In this document: piece after piece, positions 49,038 through 60,471 of the stretch
How positions within the stretch are numbered: position 1 is the stretch's first letter
Layout: every line of letters starts with the position of its first letter
NCBI RefSeq assembly: GCF_025766255.1
Contig: NW_026516711.1
Coordinates: forward strand, 62,001-126,000
Direction of reading: 5' to 3'
From: Zychaea mexicana
Lineage: Eukaryota > Mucoromycota > Mucoromycetes > Mucorales > Lichtheimiaceae
DNA: 64,000 nucleotides
The notes under the pieces: model-generated
What the model saw: only the letters and a program-made list of their open reading frames with translations
Database searches by the model: none
What the model was told of the DNA's origin: nothing
Program-made: the position numbers and the translations under genes

Positions 49038-49275
49038 AAATAATTTTATAATATATATAATTTAGAACTCCGAAGTCAAAAAAATTCAATAATTTATCGT
49101 AGATCGGGTTCTGGCCCTCATGTTTATATTCCGTTCAAATGTTTTGGGCAGGCCTATTTGCACATACCCCCAGTCACACCTAGGCAGAATTCCGTTGCAC
49201 ACACCCTGCTGACTTTTCTTTCGTGCACATCCCCTCACACCCTTCTAAAGAAAAAAGTTTCGGCACTCATTCCAA

Positions 49276-49707
49276 ATGAAATCGTGTGCGTTCCTACTGC
49301 TCGATGGCAGATCTTCAAGGATCGCATCTCGGAATTGTGTGGCTACAAATAGGTTCACAAACGCGAGACTGTGCATGGCACCAGACGCTCTGCCACGCAA
49401 TATCAATAATTACAATAACCAACCTTCACCACGAAACAACATCCTTCGCACTTGTATAACTCTTGTTCGTATTGATATACAGGATGCTGATAATTATCTC
49501 TTCGTTACTCATAAAGTAATTCCTTTTAGATTGTCTACTTCTGCAGCCAAGCTCAACACTCAAATCGCTAAAGTAGACCGCTCTCATTATGACACTAGTG
49601 CTGCTAAACACATAAACAAAGTAGCCGAACAGTTGTCTGGGGCATGGTCCATCCTCAAAAGATTTGAAAAAAGCAACACCAATCCAAACAACCAAACCCG
49701 TTATTAA
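49276..49707 (+). CDS. Unassigned 143-codon ORF inside the TIR element
   Basis: ATG to TAA with mixed composition; the second half (VRIDIQDADNYLFVTHKVIP, TSAAKLNTQIAKVDRSHYDT) looks protein-like. No family recognised and no splice-linked neighbours found. It could be a fragment of a captured host gene. Confidence 0.25.
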   Translation: MKSCAFLLLDGRSSRIASRNCVATNRFTNARLCMAPDALPRNINNYNNQPSPRNNILRTCITLVRIDIQDADNYLFVTHKVIPFRLSTSAAKLNTQIAKVDRSHYDTSAAKHINKVAEQLSGAWSILKRFEKSNTNPNNQTRY

Positions 49708-50895
49708 GCTTCCCTTCCTCTTATATTATTCGTTCTTTTTATCATCTTCCTTAGCCTTATATACATATAACAAAGTACTATCATCATCGACCCAGAAAAG
49801 GTCATCCGCGATATTCTTATCCACCTTTGCTTTTTTAATGAGACCAGCAGTATTGGATGATGATGACTGATCGTGAGAGCGCACCTTATTTACTGCATAA
49901 ATTGTCCCTGATCCAGCATCTTATATCCGTCCATATCCCAAAAGCCATTATCCATTATCCTTTCCCGTTTTCCAACAGTTCGAGCAGTATGTATAAAGTG
50001 TGTCGTTGCATGCAGTGGATATCCACCTTAGTTATTATTATTTTTAGGCGTGCACGTCTACACTAAGATAATAAACGTGCATAAAGTAAAAGGCCTCATA
50101 AAATACACTGCACAGCCCATTCTACCTCATTACCTACTTTTATTTTTTACCCATCTTGCATCTGCGATCCCTCCATTGAAAACTGCTTGCAATCGAACTG
50201 GAGATTATATTGGTGTCGAATTCATTCTTCATTGCTGCTTTTTTTCGGGTACAATTTGAATAACGTTGTTGGGAATTGCTGGCGCGCAATCAAGGAGAAA
50301 AAAAAAACAAAGACAAGCTAAAAGAAAAATGACCCGCTATAACAAATCATGCTCGTTTTCTTACCAGCATCACTGTTTCCAACTTTTGACATGGCATTCA
50401 TGTTCGGATCCTTTGGTGGTCGAGCTTTGTAAAGTTCATTTCGCCTATGAGTAATAAAGAAAAGGAGGAAAAAAGTAAACAAGCCTCGTTTTTTGTCTAT
50501 CCCCGTTTTTCCACTTTTCTTCTTGCTCTATATCATTTTCTTGGACTTTTCCTTCAAATATTAACGCGTCACCTTTGTGCTCATCAGATTCGCAGACGTC
50601 GATTTGCCATGAGCAAGTTGTAATGGAGCAATTACAAAGAAAATTGACTTTGAAAAAAACAAGAAGCTAAATAACCTGCTCCCTCTCTCCTCCTCCTGCC
50701 TAATTTGGGTTTTCTGTCCGCAAAATTCAAGTTTTGCGGGTAGAACGCCGTACAGAGTTTCACGAAAACTCTTCCCAACTTTTTTGCTTGACACAGTTAT
50801 TTGGCGTCATGGTTTCCGAGCAAATTCTTAAAGGTATAACAAGTTCCTTCGTTACTATACTCTAAGCATTATGCGTTGCTAGCTTAGATATACAC

Positions 50896-51149
50896 GCGGA
50901 TCAGCGTCATGTTGTATATGATTGTGTTTGAGTAATGGAGAAGAAGATTGTTGCGTCGTTCTTGTTGTGAGTACGAATCGTTTGTGCAGGTAGAGGACGA
51001 TGTTGTATTACGCACGTACGTTTGACGTTGGATTGGTGCAAGATGGTGCATCACGTATATACAGAGAAAAAGAGAAAGAAGCAGTAATTCTGAATGGGCA
51101 TATGTCCACTAAAGCTATACCCCAAGCACAACCGATAACCTTTTCCTTC
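50896..51149 (+). repeat. 254-bp direct repeat, right copy
   Basis: Matches 36312-36565 with one visible mismatch, 14.58 kb away in the same orientation. Here it lies between gene copy D and the 5' exons of the same gene family, inside the TIR element. Confidence 0.85.
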
Positions 51150-51218
51150 ATATAAGCATAGTGATTAACCCTCGTTGATACTATCTAAAATAAATCAATC
51201 TCTTATAAAAGTACTTAC

Positions 51219-51943
51219 TGTTCGTTTATTAAACGGGAACCCAGATCAAACATGACATCTTCAACCGCTCTTCCTGATTCAAGAACCCATTTCATTTCAG
51301 GATCCATGGAACGAAACTTTTTTTCAAACTCTACTCGAGCTTCTGGTGTTAATGGAAAAGAATCGCGTTTTGATGCCTAGGTATACAGGAATGAGTCTTG
51401 TTTAATTTGATTATAAACAATAACTTTTATACATACGGAAGTTGTCGATAAAGTGGGTGAAGACTTATTTTGTTTTGAAGAAGTTTTACTTGAAGTGTCC
51501 AATGCAACAGGGTCTAAAGATTCTTGGTTCATCCAGTAAGTGAACTTGTTAATTTTCAACTTCTAATTACTTTTGAAAAAGTGAAATTATAGCTACATAC
51601 CTGGTGAAGCATTTATTTGAGAAAAGTGTTTTAGTATTGCTGATGATAAGCTATCCCAATTAATACTTTTTCGTGTTTCACTCTATAATCAAAACAGATT
51701 ATACAACTTAGTTATAACTTGTTTCCATAGTTTGAAAAGTGTACTTACAGGAGTTACTTTCAGTCGCTTGGCTGTATTGCCAAATTTACTTGACCAAGCT
51801 CCTTTAATATCCTGAAATTCTGGGATATCGGTATTTTCGACAATAAACTGACGTTTGTCAGCTACAAATCTGGCAAGCGAGACAGGGGCGTTACTTTGTA
51901 ATTGCTCTTGAATGTATTGTTCAATGTCTAGAGATTTATACAT
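51219..51943 (-). pseudogene. 5' exons of the PD-(D/E)xK-like gene family, detached from the rest
   Basis: Four exons: 51943-51749, 51682-51601, 51522-51437, 51376-51219; 521 nt in closed phase, starting MYKSLDIEQYIQEQLQSN. Exon 4 reads FPLTPEARVEFEKKF and SGRAVEDVMFDLGSRLINE and stops at a canonical donor (GTAAGTA) with a 2-nt overhang (CA). The orphan acceptor of copies A-C supplies exactly one C, which would make a His codon and the junction INE-H-PVHSF. Phase and motif therefore fit as the missing N-terminus. In this locus the exon that should follow is gone: the next family sequence downstream is partial copy D, more than 2 kb away, beginning one exon later. Confidence 0.65.
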
Positions 51944-52033
51944 ATAATAAGTGTAAAAAAAAGGGAGGGTTTATTGAGGTATCACTTTGTGTACTTTTTT
52001 ACTTTTTTATTGAGGGCCAGAACCCGATCTACG

Positions 52034-52429
52034 AGGAGTGCTCGCCCAGTATTTCTTAAGTATTCAAGATTGTATCAAGACCAAAGATGGTGGCTATCCA
52101 AGGGAATACAAGAATGGAACTTTTTCGATTGAGTTAAAGTCGCCTTATTTTGCATCACAGGTCGAAAGTATATCAACTCCCAAGCCATTGTACTTTCTTC
52201 GTGTATTTCTATGTTTCCCTCATTTTTTGGTTGATCGATTGTACTGCCGCGATCCGAGGTGCTACAGTGAGCAACGCGCGGTGGTTGCCTGGGCCTAAAT
52301 TCAACGTGTCAACAACGCGGTTGGACTGCTTTTGCTTAATTCGGCGAGTTTATTCAAGCAAACTTGTTCATTTACACTCTTTTCTCTTAACCAGTGCATG
52401 TAAAAAAATCCCGAAAATAATGTATAGCC
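52034..52429 (+). other. Short region between TIR element and ICP55, possible gene debris
   Basis: A 40-codon stretch immediately after the right terminal repeat (VLAQYFLSIQDCIKTKDGGY, REYKNGTFSIELKSPYFASQ) looks protein-like and ends at a possible donor (CAG|GTCGAA), but I cannot assign it. The rest is the promoter region of the next gene. Confidence 0.3.
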
Positions 52430-52621
52430 ATGTCCGAAGTTCCATTGCTGGCAAGTCTCAAGTTCATACAATTGTTTAGTGTCTGGCAAGAGAGAGAGTG
52501 GAATAGAGCTCCACCGACGCTAACACTTGTAGCTATTGCTATTGTTGTTGTGGTGTCGGTCTTAGTGTTATTTGCTTTTCTCAAACAAAGAGAAAGAGCA
52601 AGGGCTCACCTTTATGGTTAA
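52430..52621 (+). CDS. 63-residue putative single-pass membrane microprotein or upstream ORF
   Basis: ATG to TAA on the same strand as ICP55, overlapping its ATG (52614) by 8 bp in another frame. The product has a strongly hydrophobic segment (LTLVAIAIVVVVSVLVLFAF) followed by LKQRERARAHLYG, giving a basic cytosolic end by the positive-inside rule. It may be a separate small membrane protein, an uORF in the ICP55 leader, or chance. No relatives recognised. Confidence 0.35.
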   Translation: MSEVPLLASLKFIQLFSVWQEREWNRAPPTLTLVAIAIVVVVSVLVLFAFLKQRERARAHLYG

Positions 52622-54820
52622 ATTCTATATAGTGTCATCGCGTCGTCTTCGGCCATTCGCTCGCTATAATAAAGTAGCTCATTTTTCGGGCACACCAGCT
52701 TCTGACTTGGTCCCCGAGACACACTTACGTTCGTTCGGCCAACCGACTGTGTATAGCCATCCATACCTCTTAGAAAAGGGCGAAGGCAAGCTAACATAAC
52801 AATAACATGCTTGATATCCCATAGACCCAAGCAAAACTTTGTCTCCATTGCTTGTTATGCTAAATTAAATAACGGATATTATCGAATTGTAGTATCACCT
52901 GGGCTTCCTGCTACTGAATTCGAACGACGGCGTACAAACTTGATGAAGGTGTTGCCTGAAGGCAGTACTGTCATCAGTGCAGGTTACGGCACGCGTTACA
53001 TGTCCAATAACGTCTTTTATCCATATCATCAAAACACAGACTTTTGGTATCTCTCGGGATTCAATGAACCAGATTCTGCCATGGTCCTAGGTAACAATTT
53101 CGAATAGAGTTGGTTTTTGAGTGTGACTATATAAGAGAATTCTTGAATACTTACATGGTGGCAAAACGCTTTGGAAGAAAAGAACGACTCGGAACGAGGC
53201 TATAAGCAAACCATGTTTGTACCTCCCAAGAGCCCTGCTGATGAATTGTGGGATGGTCCGCGTACTGGTGTTGATGGTGTGAAGGAAATCTTTGCTGCTG
53301 ATGAGGTAAGGAAAGGGCGGAAAAATATAGGACTTCAATTACTTTTGATAGTTAACGGATCAAAATGTATTTTTTAGGCATTTGATAACGGACGGTTCCC
53401 TATGTTCCTCAAGGATGCGTTGCTTTCTAAACATGTTTTCATGGACAGCCCTGTACTAAAACCTTCTATCCTTTCTGAAAGCACGGCAATGAAGATGGTT
53501 GATTTTGGTAAGTCATCCAAATGGCTTGACTATATAAAATGTGTGTAGTAATTCTGAAGATGGGGGTAACGCCAGTGAATCGTTTTAAAAAGCTGGGGGA
53601 GATATCATATGTGATCTAAATCATAATGTGTGTATAGCCAAGACTCAACGTGCCGTCAAACCGCTTTCCGTGTTGGTTCAAGAACTACGTATTATCAAAA
53701 GTGAGAACGAAATTGATCTCATGAAGAAATCCGGTAATATCAGTGCCAAGGCATTTATTGAGGTATACTATCTTATCTTCTTTTGTTCTCTCCTCTTCCC
53801 TTTATTGTCAAGTACTGAGACAAAGATATCTATGGCGTGGATGGTAAAATTAGGCAATGAAATGGACAAGTCCTGAATACACTGAAGCACAATTATGGGC
53901 CAAGTTGGACTATGAGTGCCGTATGCGTGGCTCCAGTATACTCGCCTATGTCCCTGTTGTGGCAAGTGGACCTAATGGACTCTCCATGCATTATGTCCGC
54001 AACGATATGCAGATGAGGTAAAAAAAAGATTTTTGACTTGATTTTTTAGTTATAATATGGGTCTGTAACTCATGTGATAAAATTTTTAAGGGATGGTGAT
54101 CTTGTACTAGTAGATTGTGGCGGTGAATACCAAAGCTATGCCAGTGATATAACGCGAACATGGCCTGTAAACGGCAAGTTTACTGAACCTCAAAAGAAAC
54201 TTTATCAGGCCGTCCTCAACGTAAATAAGGCCTGCATTAAGGTAAGGAAACCAAAACATATATCATTGTGCTAATCTGTTCATCTTCGGTAATTGACCCT
54301 TGTGCTGTCTTTAGCTATGTACTGAAAAAGCCAACATCTCATTACACGGTATTCACTCTGTATCAACTCGCCTTATGAAAGAAGAACTGGCCAAGATTGG
54401 ATTCAAAACGAGCACATGGGTAAGAGGACTGAAAAAGAGATAGGGAAACAGATGGGCCCTATGAAGCCATAGCAGCACAAGCTATTCTTTTTCTTTCCTG
54501 GAGATAAGCATACTCACATGTGATTTATCATATAGGAACTCGAACGGATTCTGTATCCACACCATGTCGGTCACTATCTCGGTCTGGATGTCCACGATTG
54601 CCACGATCTGGATCGCTCACGCAAATTAAAGCAAAATATGGTAGTGACCATTGAACCCGGTATCTACGTACCTTTTGACGACCGCTTCCCTCGCGAATAC
54701 CAAGGCACTGCAATTCGGATTGAAGACAACTGTGTCGTGGGCGCTGAAGAGCCTTATGTGCTTACTGCCACCGCACCTAAAGAAATTGTAGATATTGAAT
54801 ATTGTTGCGCTAACAATTAA
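52614..54820 (+). CDS. ICP55: Mitochondrial intermediate-cleaving aminopeptidase P (Icp55 / XPNPEP3)
   Basis: Nine exons: 52614-52785, 52893-53090, 53178-53305, 53378-53507, 53638-53762, 53854-54017, 54091-54241, 54315-54419, 54536-54820; 1458 nt, 485 residues, TAA (yeast Icp55 about 511). It removes one residue from imported proteins after MPP cleavage. The N-terminus (MVKFYIVSSRRLRPFARYNK) is a good presequence. The aminopeptidase P N-domain contains GYGTRYMSNNVFYPYHQNTD and FWYLSGFNEPDS. The M24B metal ligands are all visible: Asp in VDCGGEY, Asp in ASDITRTWP, His in HHVGHYLGLDVHD, Glu in TIEPGIYVP, Glu in AIRIEDN. Intron 1 (52786-52892) uses a GC donor (GAAG|GCAAGC); only that site joins KGE to VSPGLPATEF in phase. 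The first in-frame ATG is 52614. Confidence 0.94.
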
Positions 54821-55102
54821 GAAGAAACATCAACCATCTTTATAGATAAATTGTATCAAAGAGACCCACAAAAATAAATAGTAATATCTAGTAAATACTA
54901 TATGATAATGCTAGTATTAATCCTGCAATTGTATAACCAACAATCTTAAAAGGGAGAAAAATACAAGAACATTTATTTCAATTACGGTTATCACTATCTA
55001 ATACAACGTCCTAACCCTATATCGGTAAAAAAAAAGAACAATGGTCAATATTAGCGTGCGCTTATAAAATACAGAAAGAAAAATATAATTCTATGTAAAG
55101 TA

Positions 55103-58100
55103 CTATACCTCAAAAGAGTTGGCCTTGTGCTTAGGTACAAAGGTAAAGTCTTCAGGAGCAGGGCCAAGAAGAAGCTCACTACAAATATCAAACTTGTTAG
55201 CATGTCGTGTTCTATGAGTTTGCTTATAGCAATTTCAAAAAACCCCACCCTCTCCTTTCCATTCGCTCCAACTTATTAGATATGTTTACCTGAGCTTGAC
55301 CCAATCGGATGACTTTGGACTTGCCATGAGCGTTTCGAGTTCATCTCTTCCGGAGAATGGTGGTGCTCGTTCATTAATCTTTTGAGGAACCACTTCTAAT
55401 AAGCCAACGGGAATATATCTAAATTGAACCGATATATTAGCAAATCAAGAATATATAATAATTTCCAATTATTTCTTTCGAAAGGAACATCGCATTAGAA
55501 TTGTTCACTTTACCTGTACAAGAACGATTGCCATTCACACAAAAAGCGTCTAGTAGCGTTCAAACCCTATCAATTTGTTATTTATAATCGTGGGTTGAGT
55601 GAATATCATTACTACCGAGTAGCATTTAGCCATTTTTTCATCCAAAAAATCTATTTTTACCTGACTATCCGTTCCCCAATGCTCCAAGCCATATCGACAG
55701 AAACGCTCCAACATTTCGAGACGCTCTCTTGAGGAGATATCCCAGTGGCGTTGTTCCTTGATTTCGGTGAATAACCATGGCTTGATCAAAGCACCACTAT
55801 ATATAAATCAAATTAGATAACAACCCTTTTCTTTGTTGTTCTCTAGCGATGTCAAGGTTATCGAAGTAAACACTTACCGGCCAATCATGATACCATCGAC
55901 ACCGGTATTTTGTTTCTGGGTGTTGTAATCTTCAAAACTAAGGACATCGCCGTTACCTTTGAGTGTATATGTTAGTAACCACCTAACTCAAATTTGGAAA
56001 TTGCTGATCTTAATAAGCACAGAGAAATATTATCAATCTGTTACTTACCATAGATTGGCATTTTCGTTGCTCTAGATTTCAAGTCTTTGACGTAATCCCA
56101 GTCAGCCAATTTAGTATATCGTTGCTGGCGCGAGCGACCGTGAAGCTATAAACATCGCAAAATCAGTAACACATTTAACTCAATATTGTTCAGATAGGCA
56201 AAAAAAATCATTGTAAGGTTAATATTACAGTTCCAAGTCCAATGTCCTATATACGATATCGCGAAAATAAATTTGTGTTTAGTATGACATTCTCTCTTTT
56301 TTTGTCTTCCTTTTAAAAGCAATTGTACTGGAACATACCAAGCCTTCGAAGATAGGCAGCAGCTTATGAGCAGTGTAAGCATTCTTTTTCACACCTGTTC
56401 GGAACTTGACAGTAACAGGGCAATCGAGCACATGGGTCATACCGCGCAGAACCTTGCGCATCTTTCCTCTATGTTCAGGAAGAGCTGATCCAGCCCCCTG
56501 AGAAAGAAGAAGGGTGGTGAGGCGTCAATAACGACTCTTCATTGACATATAGCAAAGCAAAGATGGGAGAAATTGATCACGCAAACTCTACATACCTGGT
56601 TGAACACAAGATCGATAGGACAGCCCATGTTGAGATCGACAAAATCAACGTCTAGTTCGTTGTTGATAACCTCACATGCTTTGGTGACTTGGTCGAATTT
56701 GCTACCACAGATCTATAAATGATACGCGAATTTATTATCTACTGTCACTCAAGCACACAAAAAGGCTTGTAAGATATATCTGTAATTAAGATTAGATGCT
56801 TACCTGGATACCAAAGATATCTTCGCTTACGTGACGCTTTGTCAGGGCCCATTCGGATTGTTGACCCTGTTGCAATATAAGTCAATAACTTCTAAACGAG
56901 CCGTTCTTCGCAATAGTTTATGGTATATTAATTTACGTTCATACCTGAAGCAAGTTTTTAGCCATAGCCATTTCACCACAAGTGATATCTACACCGTATT
57001 CTTTACAGATCCGGCGAAAAGGCAGGTTTCCAACCTAATTCAACATAAAATAGTAAGCATCTTTCAGATCGGATGAAGGACATCAACCATCTATTAAATA
57101 ATAAGACTCACCGTTGTCAAGGGAGCAAGATACGTTTTGTTGCTGAAATCAATCAACTAGTAATTAAAACAAGTACTGTCAGCACGTTTGTTAAATAGAC
57201 GCCTCGTCCCAAAGATTACTGGCATCCTAAGTAATGCTACCTGATATATGGATTACCTTTTTATATGGGCGTTCTTCATCAATAGGTCCAACATTAGGCT
57301 CAACATTCATATCAATTTTGGGCAAATCCATGTCGATAGACTCTTCTTTTCCTGCTACTGGAGCTGCAGATGGGGCGCTCTCCTCCGCTACTACAGATTG
57401 TGCTGCTTCTTCTTCTTTCTTGGGTTCTTTAACAGCATCGGGTCCGTTCTCGCTACCTTCGACTTCATCCAATTTGCGCTTTCGGTTCTCGTCCTTCACT
57501 GTTTCTTCGTCCTCGATTTCCTTTTTAAGCTTCTCGATGAACGGACTCGACTTGGTAAATTCGTACTATATAACGATATATAACCCATATTAGTTATATC
57601 AATTTATACGTGTGCAAGTTTTTGCACAAAAACGCAGTGATTACCTTGAATTTTGAAAGCTTGAACTGTATATCATGCGAGATACCATTTCGGGTATGTT
57701 GAACCTCTTTATCTTTAAGCTAAATTTAACCCAAATCCGCCAAAGTTAGATAACCATTTCTCTTCTTCCTTCGTGATGCCGTACTATGCATTAAATTATA
57801 ATGAGTAGCATACTTCTTGGTTAACGACCAATTTCTTATTTTCATCCAAATGAGCTTTCAGGTACCGGCACTTGTATCCATTGCGACAACTGCATTATAG
57901 TTAGTATAAATTATTCAACATTTCGCAAAGGAACACTTCTTTCGAATCGTCCAACAGACACATACTATCCAAATACTTCAAATTGAGGGCACTTGTCACC
58001 AACGTCGGCTGGCTTGGATTCCAGATACTTTTCAAGGTCATGCGAGAATTTACAGCTGCATGATAAAAAGGATCATGTAAGTACGACAGAAGAAGCAAAG

Positions 58101-58627
58101 CAAATATAGATCTATAACGCTCAAAAAAATTACTCACGTTTCTCCAAAACTACATTCACCTCCCAAAGCAATTGTTTTGCAAAGCTACCATAAATTACAC
58201 ATCTTAGCCACTCATATAGAAACCTAAATATGAAAAGGTAACAAAGGGGAAAACTCACTTTGACGTCGTCTTGAATTCTCTTCTTGCCGCGCTGACCATA
58301 GTTAGCGCCTCTCACTTTCTTATTCTTTTTGCCGCGACCACCACCAGAGAACTTGCCACCCTCAGCTTCTTCGTCGCCGAAAACAGCATTCATTGCTTCA
58401 TGGTTTTCGGCATCGTCCTCAAACCATTTTTCTTTCAAAAACCTAAACAAACACGATCGATCCAAAAAAAATAAAAAATAAAATTAAAACCGTTTAGCAG
58501 ATATTAAGGACACACCAGGAACTGCTTAATTGCTAGATCAGCAGTGATTTAAGTGAGATAGAGAAACGAACACGTACTCATTCTTAATGCGTGCTTCACC
58601 AGGTCTTTGCTCGGTGGTAACTGACAT
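55103..58627 (-). CDS. DUS3: tRNA-dihydrouridine(47) synthase [NAD(P)+]-like (Dus3) with CCCH zinc fingers
   Basis: Nineteen exons, in order: 58627-58578, 58442-58259, 58184-58138, 58055-57966, 57889-57814, 57719-57645, 57565-57257, 57156-57112, 57034-56945, 56866-56804, 56712-56596, 56497-56339, 56246-56229, 56145-56049, 55956-55878, 55796-55661, 55566-55514, 55418-55290, 55178-55103; 1893 nt, 630 residues, TAG (human DUS3L 650). Two CCCH fingers ([39 protein letters not shown]) precede a Lys/Glu-rich linker. Then comes the FMN-binding TIM barrel with [24 protein letters not shown] (active-site Cys), [21 protein letters not shown] and [10 protein letters not shown] ... IMIGRGAL. Dus3 reduces U47 in the tRNA variable loop. 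One exon is only 18 nt. Confidence 0.95.
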
Positions 58628-58844
58628 GTTTAAAGGTGTAAAGAGAAACAGTGAAAATAACCTTTCCTTTCTATATGAAAAAAGACGGATTTGGAAACAG
58701 CCCGATTCCGCTTTGATTTTGCCGTGACTATCGGTTACTGCATTTGACAGAAACACTTTACGTAGAGTGGATATGTGTCAAACTACTATGTAGCACATAG
58801 AATGATATATAGCCTGCTCTATCGAGCAGGGCATAATTTTTGAT

Positions 58845-60471
58845 TTATTTCTTATACAAGTCGACGGGCTCATCGAAAATGTTATTGGATGGACCAAAAT
58901 CTCGTAGTGGGGAGCTGGATATATATTCACAGGGTCGACAAAGAACGATGTGAGCAATTAATGCATACCCGTAATGAACTCATAGTAACTATTACTTACC
59001 AGCTGCGATACTGATTTGTGCGTCCGATGTCTAATATGGCCTCAATGTCTTCCTTATCCATGTTGAAATGTTCAAAGTTGGCCTTGATACGCTCAGGAGT
59101 AACAGATTTTGGAATGACTGCATACACAACATTCGTCGGTTGATAAAATCGCAAAATAGATACATTGTGAGTAATATCGTTCTTTTCTATCACCACATCT
59201 CGCGCTGTGGCACAACTTGACCACAACTACATTCTCTCTTGTTATATTTACCTGCATAGCCGCGTGCAACACCCCAATTGAGCAACACTTGAACAGGAGT
59301 TTTGCCATACTTTTCAGCGACGCGTAGAACCTACATATTTGGTAAGTAGAGCCACATATAATACAGAAGTTAATGAATGCATTTACAATTTGGAGAATAA
59401 TATATACTGTTCTTACAATTGGATCCGATAACATGGATGGCATACCGCTGTAGCCAGGATTTGCCAGTGGCGAATAAGCCGTAAGAACGATGTTATATTT
59501 GTTGCAAAATTTGAGCATCTCTTCTTGTGGCAAGCTTGGATGGATTTCCAACTAAATAATACAAACCAGATGATATTTGTCAAAATTCATAATATAAGCA
59601 GTTGGTGTTGGGGATTGTATATATGGACTTTACCTGATGAACGGCAGGTTCGATTTCACATTGTTTTAGCAATTCTTCGAGCATGGGCATAGTGAAGTTG
59701 GAAATGCCTTCATAGAAGCAAAATTATTTGGATGGTGGGTGAAACATTGCTACCTCCGGCAAAGGTGTATATCAAAGTGCTGAAAGCACATATGCTTACC
59801 AATGCTTCTCACTAATCCAGCTTTTACGAGCTCCTCCATGGCACGCCACGTTTCAATGATAGGAACGTCAATTCGAGAAATATCACCGTTCTCATCAGGC
59901 TTTTTAAGATCATCAAATTCGTAGGATACGAATTTCCACGCCATGGGCCAGTGGAGCATGTAAAGATCAATATAGTCCAGCCCCAGAAGTTCTAGCGAGC
60001 GTTCACATGCAGGTCGGACGTGTTGAGGCTCATGGAACGTTTGCCACAGCTTTGTGGTGACAAAGATCTCTTCTCTTGGAACACTGCTTTCACGGATAGC
60101 CTTACCAAGAGCTTCTTCGGTACGATCTATATAATTTTCACGAATAGTGAATGATAGCACAGAAATCTACTAGGCTTCAAATATGAGACGCGTAGTTTGT
60201 ATAGAGTTACATACATAAATAAGCTGTGTCAAAATGACGATAACCGGCCTCCAAAGCAAGCTTGCTACCAGCGTAAACTTGCTCAGGCGCGTCAGGACCG
60301 CCAAAAGTACCATAGCCTACCAAAGGGAGGCTATAGCCGCTGTTGAGCTTTTTTTTCAAAAAGCCATGTATTTTGGTGGTAAGTAGCAGAGGTACATTTT
60401 TCGTTTTTTTTCCGTAATAACTAGAAACTCGAGTAAAAAGCTACCTTGACTGTACGATTGTCAATGGTCAT
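58845..60471 (-). CDS. Aldo-keto reductase
   Basis: Eight exons: 60471-60445, 60347-60215, 60126-59800, 59707-59634, 59551-59417, 59330-59252, 59117-59000, 58914-58845; 963 nt, 320 residues, TAA, the standard length. The catalytic tetrad is visible: Asp and Tyr in [10 protein letters not shown] (split by an intron), Lys in VTTKLWQ, His in [23 protein letters not shown] and AVHQLEIHP (substrate pocket/cofactor side) and [14 protein letters not shown] (NADPH 2'-phosphate binding) complete the AKR pattern. It should be a soluble NADPH-dependent carbonyl reductase with an (alpha/beta)8 barrel. It resembles fungal xylose reductase/Gcy1/Ypr1-type enzymes; the physiological substrate cannot be fixed from sequence. 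Confidence 0.93.

Larger units (their letters stand above)
49098..52033. mobile_element. 2.94-kb segment with 23-bp terminal inverted repeats
   Basis: The left end begins CGTAGATCGGGTTCTGGC (49098-49120); the right end at 52011-52033 is its exact 23-bp reverse complement. Inside are an unassigned ORF (49276-49707), the right copy of the 254-bp direct repeat (50896-51149) and the first four exons of the PD-(D/E)xK-like gene family (51943-51219), whose ATG is 68 bp from the inner edge of the right repeat. No transposase was recognised inside and no target-site duplication is visible (flanks AATTTAT and AGGAGTG), so it is a non-autonomous or rearranged element. Confidence 0.65.

Noticed and set aside
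49720..49870. Minus-strand frame NTAGLIKKAKVDKNIADDLF
   Set aside because: Looks protein-like, but it is only about 45 codons, has no start or splice partner that I could defend, and overlaps repeat debris.
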